IMG/VR virus record: IMGVR_UViG_3300046689_000634
Location: 1-44,309 of that record
DNA: 44,309 bases
Source of the DNA: a virus
Direction: 5' to 3' (one strand)
The translations under genes and the position numbers were made by a program. The notes under the pieces are model-generated. The model did not search any database and was not told the origin of the DNA. It worked only from the letters and a program-made list of their open reading frames with translations. This document shows, one piece after another, positions 13,964 through 22,334 of this stretch. Every line of letters starts with the position of its first letter. Within the stretch, counting starts at the first letter, position 1.

Positions 13964-14362
13964 ATGACGAAACCGAAAGTGCCGGGCGCCGGCCCGACGG
14001 CCGACGAGCAACCGCGGCAGCAACCGACCAACGCGCCAGCCATCAAGGTGCGCGCGATCCGCGAGGGCTACTACGAGCACCTCCGGCGCTTCCCGGGCGA
14101 CATCTTTGAAATCCGCGGGGACCGCTACCCGGCCGACGTCGTGCGGCAGATCGGCGCGGCCGACGGCCGCGGCACCGTGCCGTTCACCCTGCACAAGGCC
14201 GGCGAGGTGATCGAGTTCTCGGAGACGTGGATGGAGCTCGTCACCGACCAGAGTCTGCCGCTGAACCAGCGCACCGCGCAGCAGATGCTGACCGAGGAGC
14301 ACGACAACCTCCTGCGCGATCGCATCGGGACCTCGACCGGCAATCAGAACCCGCTCGGCTGA
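13964..14362 (+). CDS. Hypothetical head-completion-region protein, 132 aa
   Basis: ATG 13964. A disordered Pro/Gln N-terminus (25 residues) precedes a small beta domain (AIREGYYEHLRRFPGDIFEI) and a charged helical tail (QQMLTEEHDNLLRDR). Position between head and tail genes suggests a small structural protein. The EGYYxxLRRxPGDxFE phrase is common in phage proteins of this position, but the function is unknown to me. Confidence 0.65.
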   Translation: MTKPKVPGAGPTADEQPRQQPTNAPAIKVRAIREGYYEHLRRFPGDIFEIRGDRYPADVVRQIGAADGRGTVPFTLHKAGEVIEFSETWMELVTDQSLPLNQRTAQQMLTEEHDNLLRDRIGTSTGNQNPLG

Positions 14363-14364
14363 CG

Positions 14365-17300
14365 ATGCCGTCGAACACGACGCCGGCGACGGCCCAGGAC
14401 CTGGGGACGTTTCCGTTCGCGACGTTCACCGCGAGCGTGGTCGGGACGTCGGCGCCGTACTACGAGGTGTGGTTCAAGTTCACGCCGACGGCGACCCAGA
14501 CGCTCGGGCTCAACATCCACGCGCCGATCGCGGGGAACTACTGGCCGGAGAGCACGCTGTGGACCGGCACGCCGCCCGCCGCGCTCACGCCCTATCCGAC
14601 CGTGCAGGTCGACGCCATCAACTCCGCGGCGGTGTTTCCGGTGGTCGCCGGGGTCACCATCTACGTGCGCGTGCGCCAGGCGAACACCGGGCTCGGCATC
14701 GACGGCCCGATGTCGCTGACGGGCTTCGTCGCGCCCAACATCGCGCCGGCCGGCACCGTGATCGCGATCCCTGACGCGGACATGGGGTTCTGGGGCGCGG
14801 AGCTCACCGCGGCGGTGGGCGGCGTCTCGCGCTACAACCCCGCGATGCCTGTCTCCGAGTGGGGGGACATGCTCGTGCTCGGCGGCCGCACGGCCCTCAA
14901 TCCGAAGCCGACGATCACGGACATCAAAATCTACGACGACCCGCTCGGCGCCTGGACCCTCGTCGCGACGATCCCGGGGATGCTCGGCAACTCGGCGATT
15001 TACCAACAGATCAAGGCGAGCCCGGGCAGCGGCTCGTTCTACTTCGGGGGCACGTCTGGGGGCGGTGCCGTGTTCCTGCACCGCGCCAGCTCCGCGGGCG
15101 TCGTCCTCGGGTCGTGGACCCTGCCGACCAACTCGAAGCAGCTCGCGGCGATGGCGATCAGCCGCGACGATGCGCGCGTGTTCTACAGCTCGCTCAACGC
15201 GGGGCAGGCGATCCATGCGTACGACCTGGTCGGCAACGCCGCGCTGCCCGACCTGGTCGCGGCCGCGGCGACCTACGCGCAAGACCTGCTCGTGCTCGCC
15301 GACGGCAGCGTGATCGTGTCCTATCAGGGCACGGGCTCGAACCAGGTCAAGCGGTTCAGCGCCGCCGGCGCGCTGCTCAACACGTACAGCTTTCCCGGGT
15401 TCGACTGCCATCGCGTGGCGCGCGACCCGGCCGACGACGCGGCGACGTTCTGGATCTGGTTCCATGTGGGCGGGCAGAAGACGTCGCGCTTCAGCCAGGT
15501 GCGCGTGGCCGACGGCACGGTGCTCGTGACGTTCGTCGCGCCGATCTACCTGGGCGGCGCCTCCAACGAATACACCGACGCGGCGCCCACCTGGGGCACG
15601 TCGAATACGTGCCCCTTCCTCGTGTACCAGGGCTTCGGCGGCAGCGGCGGCGGCCCAGGCGGCCCGCCCGACACCGGCGGCGGCCCCACCCCTGGCGATG
15701 GAAGCGGCGGCGGCGGCGGTGGCAGCGCGGCGTATCCGCCCGAACCGTGCGAGCTCGGGCCGCCGGTGGCGGTGTGTTGGAGCGGGCAGCCGTTGCGCCC
15801 GCCGGCGGTGGAGATGGTCGCCGGGCCGGCGCTCGCGACGAGGAGCTCGAGGGCGGCGACCCCGCGCACGACGACGATGCCGGCGGCGGCGATCGTCATC
15901 ACGGACTTTGTCAACGCGCCCGCGGCCATCCTGTCGGCGGTGGATGGCACGTACCTGGGTAGCGTGCCGCTGTCGGCCACCGACTTCGGCGACTACCTGC
16001 CGAGCGGCATCCTGTGTTTGTTCGACACCAACGACAGCAACAAGGTCGTGCTGTTCGCGGGGACGACGGCGACCGAGCTCCTGCGGCTCGGCCCCTTCGA
16101 CCTCGGGGCGTACAACATCAGCAGCGACCAGCTGCACACGTTCGTCGTCGCGACGCGCCTCGGCGGGCCCAACGGCGGGCTCGCGAAGATCCGTACCGTC
16201 TCCGACACGGGCGTCGTCGGCGGGACCACCTGGACGCTGCCGACGACGTCGTACGGCCTGTTGGGGATGGCGCCGAACCCGACGCGCACGATCCTCTACT
16301 ACACGAGTCTCACCACCGGTGGCGGCGGCACGGGCTCGGCGGTGTACCGCTACGACCTGGTCAACAGCGTCGCCCTCTCGAACCTCGCCGCCGCGGTGAC
16401 GAACTACTCGGCGACGAAGGACGTGGTCGTGCTCGCGGACCAGTCGATCCTGGTGGGGTACCACTCGGCCATCTTTGGGCAGCAGGAGAAGATCGTCCGC
16501 TACGACCCGAGCGGCGCGGTGCTGAACACCTACACCCTCGGGCTCCGCAACGACGTCATCCTCAATCGGTTCAACCGCGCGATCGACGGCACGTCGATCT
16601 GGGTGTGGCTCGAGCCCGCCTCGGGAGCGTTTCCGCACACCGTCTGGTTCAAGCAGATCCGGCTCACCGACGGCGTCGTGCTCACCACGCTGACGCCGGT
16701 GGAAGCTGGCTCGGCGGGCAATCCGGCGCTCGGGCAAATCTCCAACTCCTGCCCGATTCTGCAGTATCCCGGCCCTGGCGGCGGCCCGGGCGGCCCGCCG
16801 GACACCGGCGGCGGCCCGACCCCGGGCGACGGGAGCGGGAAGGGCGACAGCGCGGAGGCGACCTACCCGCCGGGCGCGTGCGACGTCGCGCCGGCCGCGG
16901 CGCCGTGTTGGGACAGTCAACCGCCAGGTCCGCCGGCGGTCGAGATGGTCGCCGGCCCGGCCCTCGTGCGCGCGAGCTCGAGCGCGCCGACGCCGCGCGT
17001 GGTGACGACGATGCCGGCCGCGCTGATCCTCGCCACCGATACCGGCCCGCCGGCGGCGCTGATCAATATCCAGCTGGCGACCTTGGTCCGCACCGTGCCG
17101 CTGCCGAGCAGCTCCTCCGTCGCGGTCCTGCCGGACGGGCGGTACTCGATCATCAACGGCGACGTCAGCACCAGTAAGGTCGTGCAGGTCTATGCGGCCG
17201 ATGACACGTTGCTGACGGCCGTCGCCGGCATCCCGTCGGCGACCTGGGCGCCGGATTCCCCGATCGCGGCGGCGAATGGGTCCTTCTACATCGGCCAAAA

Positions 17301-18057
17301 ATCGGCCGTCCCGCCGAAGCTGTACAAATACTCGCCCGCCGGCGCGGTCCTCGACAACTGGACGTTGCCCACCGGCGGCGTGGCCCTCGGGTCGATGGCG
17401 GTCGCGCTCGACGAAAGCGTCTGTTACTTCACGACCGCGCTCGCGCAGCAGCCCGTGCATCGCTACGACCTCGTCAACCGCGCCGCGCTGAGTGACCTGG
17501 TGGCGGGCCGCACCGGCTACTACACGCTGCCCAACATTTTCGCGGTGCCGGGGTCGACCGACATCGTCGTCACGTACAAGCGCGCGGCCGACGGGTTCGC
17601 GGACGCCATCCGCTACACCGCGGCCGGCGCCGTCGTCACCACGTATGTCGCCGGCGCCTCACCGAGCGCCACCGCGCATGGCGCCCTCGACCCCGCGCAA
17701 ACCGCCACCTGGTGGCTCCGCACGTTTCCCACGAACGATGCCAACGAGACGTCCACGTTCGTCGAGTTCGATCTGCTCACGGGCGCGGCGGTTCACACGT
17801 ACATCGTGCCCGGCATCGCGGGGGTGCCGCTCGGCGTGTGCGGCTGGATCAAGCGGGCCATCACCGTGACCACCGGCGGCCCGCCTGGCGGGGGCGGCCC
17901 GCCTGGCGGCGGCCCGGCGCCGGGCGACGGGAGCGGGCGCGGCGACAGCGCGGCGGCGACCTATCCGCCCGGCCAGTGCGTCGTGGCGCCGGCGGCGGCG
18001 CCGTGTTGGTGGGGTCAACCGAGTCAACCGCCCTCAGTCGAAATGGTGAAGCCATGA
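14365..18057 (+). CDS. Triple beta-propeller virion protein with Gly/Pro hinges, 1,230 aa
   Basis: The N-terminal 130 residues resemble a jelly-roll/pre-peptidase C-terminal domain (YYEVWFKFTPTATQTLGLNI). Three related units of about 370-400 residues follow. Each holds propeller-like repeats (for example VYRYDLVNSVALSNLA, VHRYDLVNRAALSDLV), then a Gly/Pro hinge and a module with two Cys and the closing motif PPxVEMV (YPPEPCELG..VCW, YPPGACDVA..PCW, YPPGQCVVA..PCW). Hinges lie at about 15640-15850, 16770-16980 and 17870-18057. It sits directly before tail tubular A. A surface appendage or receptor-binding role is inferred. No catalytic residues identified. Confidence 0.7.
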   Translation: MPSNTTPATAQDLGTFPFATFTASVVGTSAPYYEVWFKFTPTATQTLGLNIHAPIAGNYWPESTLWTGTPPAALTPYPTVQVDAINSAAVFPVVAGVTIYVRVRQANTGLGIDGPMSLTGFVAPNIAPAGTVIAIPDADMGFWGAELTAAVGGVSRYNPAMPVSEWGDMLVLGGRTALNPKPTITDIKIYDDPLGAWTLVATIPGMLGNSAIYQQIKASPGSGSFYFGGTSGGGAVFLHRASSAGVVLGSWTLPTNSKQLAAMAISRDDARVFYSSLNAGQAIHAYDLVGNAALPDLVAAAATYAQDLLVLADGSVIVSYQGTGSNQVKRFSAAGALLNTYSFPGFDCHRVARDPADDAATFWIWFHVGGQKTSRFSQVRVADGTVLVTFVAPIYLGGASNEYTDAAPTWGTSNTCPFLVYQGFGGSGGGPGGPPDTGGGPTPGDGSGGGGGGSAAYPPEPCELGPPVAVCWSGQPLRPPAVEMVAGPALATRSSRAATPRTTTMPAAAIVITDFVNAPAAILSAVDGTYLGSVPLSATDFGDYLPSGILCLFDTNDSNKVVLFAGTTATELLRLGPFDLGAYNISSDQLHTFVVATRLGGPNGGLAKIRTVSDTGVVGGTTWTLPTTSYGLLGMAPNPTRTILYYTSLTTGGGGTGSAVYRYDLVNSVALSNLAAAVTNYSATKDVVVLADQSILVGYHSAIFGQQEKIVRYDPSGAVLNTYTLGLRNDVILNRFNRAIDGTSIWVWLEPASGAFPHTVWFKQIRLTDGVVLTTLTPVEAGSAGNPALGQISNSCPILQYPGPGGGPGGPPDTGGGPTPGDGSGKGDSAEATYPPGACDVAPAAAPCWDSQPPGPPAVEMVAGPALVRASSSAPTPRVVTTMPAALILATDTGPPAALINIQLATLVRTVPLPSSSSVAVLPDGRYSIINGDVSTSKVVQVYAADDTLLTAVAGIPSATWAPDSPIAAANGSFYIGQKSAVPPKLYKYSPAGAVLDNWTLPTGGVALGSMAVALDESVCYFTTALAQQPVHRYDLVNRAALSDLVAGRTGYYTLPNIFAVPGSTDIVVTYKRAADGFADAIRYTAAGAVVTTYVAGASPSATAHGALDPAQTATWWLRTFPTNDANETSTFVEFDLLTGAAVHTYIVPGIAGVPLGVCGWIKRAITVTTGGPPGGGGPPGGGPAPGDGSGRGDSAAATYPPGQCVVAPAAAPCWWGQPSQPPSVEMVKP

Positions 18058-18896
18058 CCGCGATCGAGATTTGGAACCTGGCGCTGCTCAAGATTGGCGT
18101 CACGCAAACGGTGCAGGACCTGTCGGAGGCCTCGCGCGAGGCCTGGACCGGCGCGCTCGTGTACGACCACTACCTGCGCGCGGCGCTGCGCCGCTTCCCG
18201 TGGGCGTTCGCGACGAAGTACCAGCGGCTCGTGCTCATCCAGGGGCCCGCCTGGCCGACCGCGATCGTGCAGGCCTGGGACGCCGGCAGCGCGGGCCCGC
18301 CCGTGAGGCCGCCGCAGGTCTACGCGCCCGGCGTGGTGGTCATGTTTGCCGGCAACGTCTACTACTGCATCCAGGGGCACACCGCCGACGCCTCGATTCA
18401 GCCGCCGCACCCGGACTACTGGACGTCGACGCCGCCCGAGAACGCGAACGGCGACTGGTACTACGCCTACCGCGAGCCGATCGACTGCGTGTTCGAGCGG
18501 CGCCTGGTGCCGCCGGGCAACTACGGCCGGCGTTTCCACGGCACGCCGATCCCGTTTCGCAAGGGGCGCGACACCAACGGGCTCATGGTGTTCAGCAACG
18601 AGCAGGACGCCGTGCTGGAGTACACGACGCTCGACTGCCTGCACCTGTGGACCGACGACCTGTTCGTCGAGTACCTCACCTGGCTGCTCGCGTCGGCCGC
18701 GGCGCCCGGGCTGACGCGCATCGCCGATATGAGCAAGACCGCGCTGCAGATGGCGGAGAACACGATCGCGGTCGCCGAGGTGGTCGACGCGCGCGAAGCG
18801 CAACAGGAGAAGCCGGGCGACGCCGAGTGGATTCGCGCGCGCGGCGGCTACGGGGCCTTCGGCGACTACGGCGGTGATCCGAGCAGGTATCGCTGA
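18054..18896 (+). CDS. Tail tubular protein A with carbohydrate-binding-like insertion, 280 aa
   Basis: T7 gp11-type adaptor that joins portal to nozzle. The N-terminus (AIEIWNLALLKIGVTQTVQD) and LRAAARR-type helices match; IDCVFERRLVPPG and YLTWLLASAAAPGLT follow in the usual order. Between about residues 85 and 125 there is an inserted segment (VYAPGVVVMFAGNVYYCIQG ending DYW) resembling CBM5/12 chitin-binding modules, which T7 gp11 lacks. The start overlaps the previous stop by four bases, the stop overlaps TTB by one. Confidence 0.85.
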   Translation: MTAIEIWNLALLKIGVTQTVQDLSEASREAWTGALVYDHYLRAALRRFPWAFATKYQRLVLIQGPAWPTAIVQAWDAGSAGPPVRPPQVYAPGVVVMFAGNVYYCIQGHTADASIQPPHPDYWTSTPPENANGDWYYAYREPIDCVFERRLVPPGNYGRRFHGTPIPFRKGRDTNGLMVFSNEQDAVLEYTTLDCLHLWTDDLFVEYLTWLLASAAAPGLTRIADMSKTALQMAENTIAVAEVVDAREAQQEKPGDAEWIRARGGYGAFGDYGGDPSRYR

Positions 18897-21028
18897 TGCC
18901 GTCCCCTGCCGGCAGCGTCGTCCAGCGCGCGTTCACCTCCGGCGAAATCTCGCCGGCGGCCGCGGCGCGCGCCGACCTGGTGAAGTACACGTCGGGCCTG
19001 CGGACCTGTCGCAACTTCATCGTGCAGAAGCACGGCGGCGTCACCAAGCGGCCCGGCTTCCGGTTCATCGCGAAGACGAAGTTTGGCGCGCTCGGGTGCC
19101 GGCTGGTGCCGTTCATCTTCGAGGCGGCCGACCAGACGTACGTGCTCGAGGTGGGCGAGTACTACATTCGCTTCTTCTGGCACGGCGCGCCGGTGATGGA
19201 TGGCGGCAGCCCGCTCGAGGTCGTGACGCCCTGGAACCACAACGAGGCGCAGGAGGTGCGGTGGTCGCAGTCGGCCGACGTGATCATCTTCACGCACCCG
19301 AACCACCCGGTGATGCAGCTCGAGCGCCAGGCCCACACCACCTGGGTGCTCTCAGCCAAGGTGTTCACGCCCACGATCGAGCCGCCGCTCGGCATCGTCG
19401 GCAGCTTCCTCGGCACCGGCACCTACAACCCGACCTACGTCGTGACGTCGCAGAAGATCGGCACGTACGAGGAGTCGCTCGGCTCGCCGCCGCTGTCGCT
19501 GACGGGCGCGCCGATGCCGACGCCGTCGAGCCCGATCAGCATCCATCACACGTATCCGGCCGACGGCGCCGCGCAGTACAACGTCTACTGCGACCCCTAC
19601 GGCAACGGCATCTTCGGGCTGCTCGGGTCGTACGAGAAGAGCTACCTCGGCTTCAACGACGTCGGGTTCTTGCCCGACTACACCATCAGCCCGCCGATCG
19701 CGCAGGTCGTGTTCGACGCGCCCGGGAACTACCCGGCGTGCTGCACGTTCTTTCAGCAGCGCATCTGGTTCGCCCGCTCGAACAACGAGCGCGAGAAAAT
19801 CTGGGGCTCGCGCGTCGGCGCGTTCAGCAACTTCGCGATCAGCGTGCCGCTGCAGGACGACGACGCGGTCAACTTCGTGCTCGCGCAGAAGACCCTGAGC
19901 CCGGTCGTCGACCTCATTCCGATGCGGCAGCTCATCGTGCTCACCGACACCGGCGAGTGGCGCATCCGCGGCGACCAGGACAACGTCGTCACGCCGACCG
20001 GCATCAACGCGGAGCCCGAGAGCTACGCCGGCGGCTCCGAGTTCGTACGGCCGATCACCATCGGCAACACGGTGCTGTACTGCCAGGCGCGCGGCACCAT
20101 CGTGCGCGAGCTGAAGTTCGACTTCACCGCGCAGGGGTTCGTCACGCGCGACCTGACCCTGTTCAGCAATCACCTCTTCGGCGCGAGCTCGCTCGGCGAC
20201 GTGGGCAAGGTGTGCTTCCTGATGGACATGACGTACCAGCAGCAGCCGAACAGCATCGTGTGGACGGTGCGCGCGAACGACGGCGTGCTGCTCGGCCTGA
20301 CCTACGTGCCCGACCAGGAGATTGAAGGCTGGCACCGCCACGACACCGACGGCATGTTCGAGCAGGTCACGGCCGTGCCGAACACGTCGATCGGCGAGGA
20401 CGAGCTCTACGCCGTCATCATTCGGCACATCGGTGGCGTCGACACGCGCTACATCGAGAAGCTCGATCGGATGCAGGTCGACGAAGAGGCCGACTGGTTC
20501 TTCGTCGATTCCGGCCTGACGTACGAGGGCCCGCCGGCGAGCTCGTTCTCGGGGCTCGGGCACCTCGAGGGCAAGGTCGTCGCGGTGCTCGGCGACGGCC
20601 AGGTCGTCTTCGACGGCGACCCGAGCTCGCCGCGCGCGGCCGCCTTCACGGTCACCGGCGGCGCGATCGCGGCCCTGGGCGCGAGCTACTCGAAGGTGCA
20701 TGCGGGCCTGCCGATTCGCTTCGCCGAGGTGCAGTTCCTGAGCATCGACGTGCAGGGCGTCGCCATTCGCGAGAAGCGCAAACAGGTGCGCGCGATCTCG
20801 CTCGTGCTCGACCAGAGCTCGATCAGCTTCTGGGCCGGCCGCGACCTCGATCATCTGATCAAGAAACGGCCGGAGGCCTGGGAGGTGGCGGCGGCGCGCG
20901 TCACCGGCTTGTACGAGCTGAACATCACCACCAACTTCGACGAGAACGCCTCGGGGTGGGTGCGCCACACGGACCCGACGCCGTTCACGTTGCTCGCAGC
21001 CATCCCGCTGCTCGCGGTGGGCGGATGA
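18896..21028 (+). CDS. Tail tubular protein B, 710 aa
   Basis: T7 gp12-type nozzle protein of the short tail. The N-terminus has the family signature FTSGEISPAAAARADLVKYT, TCRNFIVQKHGGVTKRPGFR. The rest is a beta-rich propeller-type body (YNVYCDPYGNGIFGLLGS, DTGEWRIRGDQDNV, EIEGWHRHDTDGMFEQVTAV) ending in a KRPEAWEVAAARVTG-type helix. Length is close to the T7 protein (about 794). Adjacent to tail tubular A, as in all T7-like phages. Confidence 0.92.
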   Translation: MPSPAGSVVQRAFTSGEISPAAAARADLVKYTSGLRTCRNFIVQKHGGVTKRPGFRFIAKTKFGALGCRLVPFIFEAADQTYVLEVGEYYIRFFWHGAPVMDGGSPLEVVTPWNHNEAQEVRWSQSADVIIFTHPNHPVMQLERQAHTTWVLSAKVFTPTIEPPLGIVGSFLGTGTYNPTYVVTSQKIGTYEESLGSPPLSLTGAPMPTPSSPISIHHTYPADGAAQYNVYCDPYGNGIFGLLGSYEKSYLGFNDVGFLPDYTISPPIAQVVFDAPGNYPACCTFFQQRIWFARSNNEREKIWGSRVGAFSNFAISVPLQDDDAVNFVLAQKTLSPVVDLIPMRQLIVLTDTGEWRIRGDQDNVVTPTGINAEPESYAGGSEFVRPITIGNTVLYCQARGTIVRELKFDFTAQGFVTRDLTLFSNHLFGASSLGDVGKVCFLMDMTYQQQPNSIVWTVRANDGVLLGLTYVPDQEIEGWHRHDTDGMFEQVTAVPNTSIGEDELYAVIIRHIGGVDTRYIEKLDRMQVDEEADWFFVDSGLTYEGPPASSFSGLGHLEGKVVAVLGDGQVVFDGDPSSPRAAAFTVTGGAIAALGASYSKVHAGLPIRFAEVQFLSIDVQGVAIREKRKQVRAISLVLDQSSISFWAGRDLDHLIKKRPEAWEVAAARVTGLYELNITTNFDENASGWVRHTDPTPFTLLAAIPLLAVGG

Positions 21029-21804
21029 CGCACAGCATGGACGTCGCGCACTTCAACCAGGTCGCGAACGACCCGACGGTGCGCCCGTGGCTCGGCGGCA
21101 GCGGCGCGCTCGACTTCGCGCGCGTGATTGACGACCCGAGCAACTTCGCGTTCGCCAGTGAGCACGGCGGCATCCTCGCGGTCGCGCTCGGCTCGGGGCG
21201 CTACGACATCCACACGCTCTTCCTCGAGGAGGGCCGCGGGCTCGAGGCGCTCGAGACGGCGCGCGACGTGGCCGACTTTCTCTTCGGGCGCACCGACTGC
21301 GTCGAGGCGCGCACGACGGTCCCGCTGCTCAATCGTGCGGGGCTCGGCCTGGCGAAGCGCATCGGGTTCGAGCTCCGGTTCGAGAGCGCGCTGCCCTGGC
21401 ACGACGGCGACACGGTGCCGGCCGGGTTCTACACGCTCACGCTCGAGCGATGGGCGCTCACCGCGCCGAGCGCGCGGCACGCCGGCGCCGAGTTCCACCA
21501 GGCGCTCGAGGCCGAGAAGCACCGGCTCGGCTCCACGCTCCCCGGCCATCCTGACGACGAGGTCCACGATCGGATCGCCGGCTCGGCGGTGATCATGACG
21601 CGCGGCGGCCAGGTCGAGAAGGCGGTGCGGTTCTACAACGTCTGGGCGCAGGTGACGCGCTACGACACGATCGCGCTCCTCCGAGTCTATCCGCCGATCC
21701 TCGACGTGCAGGGGTTCACGATGTCGATGACCGCCGGCGGCGAGCTCGTGATGTTGCGCTGTGGAGAAGGGAGAGAGGTATGCCCGTCGGCATCGGTATC
21801 CTGA
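21025..21804 (+). CDS. GNAT-like acetyltransferase-domain virion-region protein, 259 aa
   Basis: The N-terminal 150 residues follow the GNAT plan seen in podovirus proteins at this locus: a strand pair GGILAVALGSGRYDIHTLFL, EEGRGLEALETARDVADFLF and ARTTVPLLNRAGLGLAKRIG. The C-terminal part (EFHQALEAEKHRLGSTLPGH, AVRFYNVWAQVTRYDTIALL) is a separate domain. The acyl-CoA loop is not clear, so activity is doubtful. Similar proteins sit between the nozzle and internal proteins of BPP-1-like phages by recall. Its end overlaps the next gene by 25 bases. Confidence 0.6.
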   Translation: MTHSMDVAHFNQVANDPTVRPWLGGSGALDFARVIDDPSNFAFASEHGGILAVALGSGRYDIHTLFLEEGRGLEALETARDVADFLFGRTDCVEARTTVPLLNRAGLGLAKRIGFELRFESALPWHDGDTVPAGFYTLTLERWALTAPSARHAGAEFHQALEAEKHRLGSTLPGHPDDEVHDRIAGSAVIMTRGGQVEKAVRFYNVWAQVTRYDTIALLRVYPPILDVQGFTMSMTAGGELVMLRCGEGREVCPSASVS

Positions 21805-22334
21805 TCGGGGTCACGGTCGGTGGCATCGTGATGGATGTCATCGGCAAGATCAAAGCGGGCAACGCCGCCAAGAACATTGGCGACTACAACGCCGCGCAGT
21901 ACGAGCTCCAGGCGCAGGACGCGATCCAGCGCGGCGGCGCCGACGAGGAGAAGTTCCGCGCCGGCGTCAAGACGCTGATCGGCGGGCAGCGCGCCGGGTT
22001 CGCCGGGCAGAACGTCGACATCGGCCAGGGCACGCCCGTCGACGTCGTCAGTGATACCGCCTTCCTCGGCGAGCTCGACGCGCTCACCATCCGGCAGAAC
22101 GCGCAGCGCGAGGCGCACGGGTATGAGGCGATGGCCCAGAACGCGCGCATGGGTGGCGACGCCGCCAAGAGCGCCGCCTACTGGAGCGCCGGCGCGACCG
22201 CGCTCGGCGGTGCCGGCTCGCTGCTGGCCGCCCGCTACGGGTGGGGCCGGTCGACGACGCGCGGCGGCACGAACCTCGGCAACTCCTCGAGCGGGGTCGG
22301 CGACTTCAACAACTATGCCCAGGTGACCGGCTAA
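21780..22334 (+). CDS. Internal virion protein, gp14-like, 184 aa
   Basis: Small, Ala/Gly-rich protein with a hydrophobic N-terminus (GIGILIGVTVGGIVMDVIG) and a helical core (KAGNAAKNIGDYNAAQYELQ, AGVKTLIGGQRAGFAGQNVD). This, the length, and the order nozzle - small - medium - giant protein match T7 gp14-gp15-gp16. In T7 these are ejected into the host envelope to form the DNA channel. The call rests on position and character rather than a motif. Confidence 0.7.
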   Translation: MPVGIGILIGVTVGGIVMDVIGKIKAGNAAKNIGDYNAAQYELQAQDAIQRGGADEEKFRAGVKTLIGGQRAGFAGQNVDIGQGTPVDVVSDTAFLGELDALTIRQNAQREAHGYEAMAQNARMGGDAAKSAAYWSAGATALGGAGSLLAARYGWGRSTTRGGTNLGNSSSGVGDFNNYAQVTG

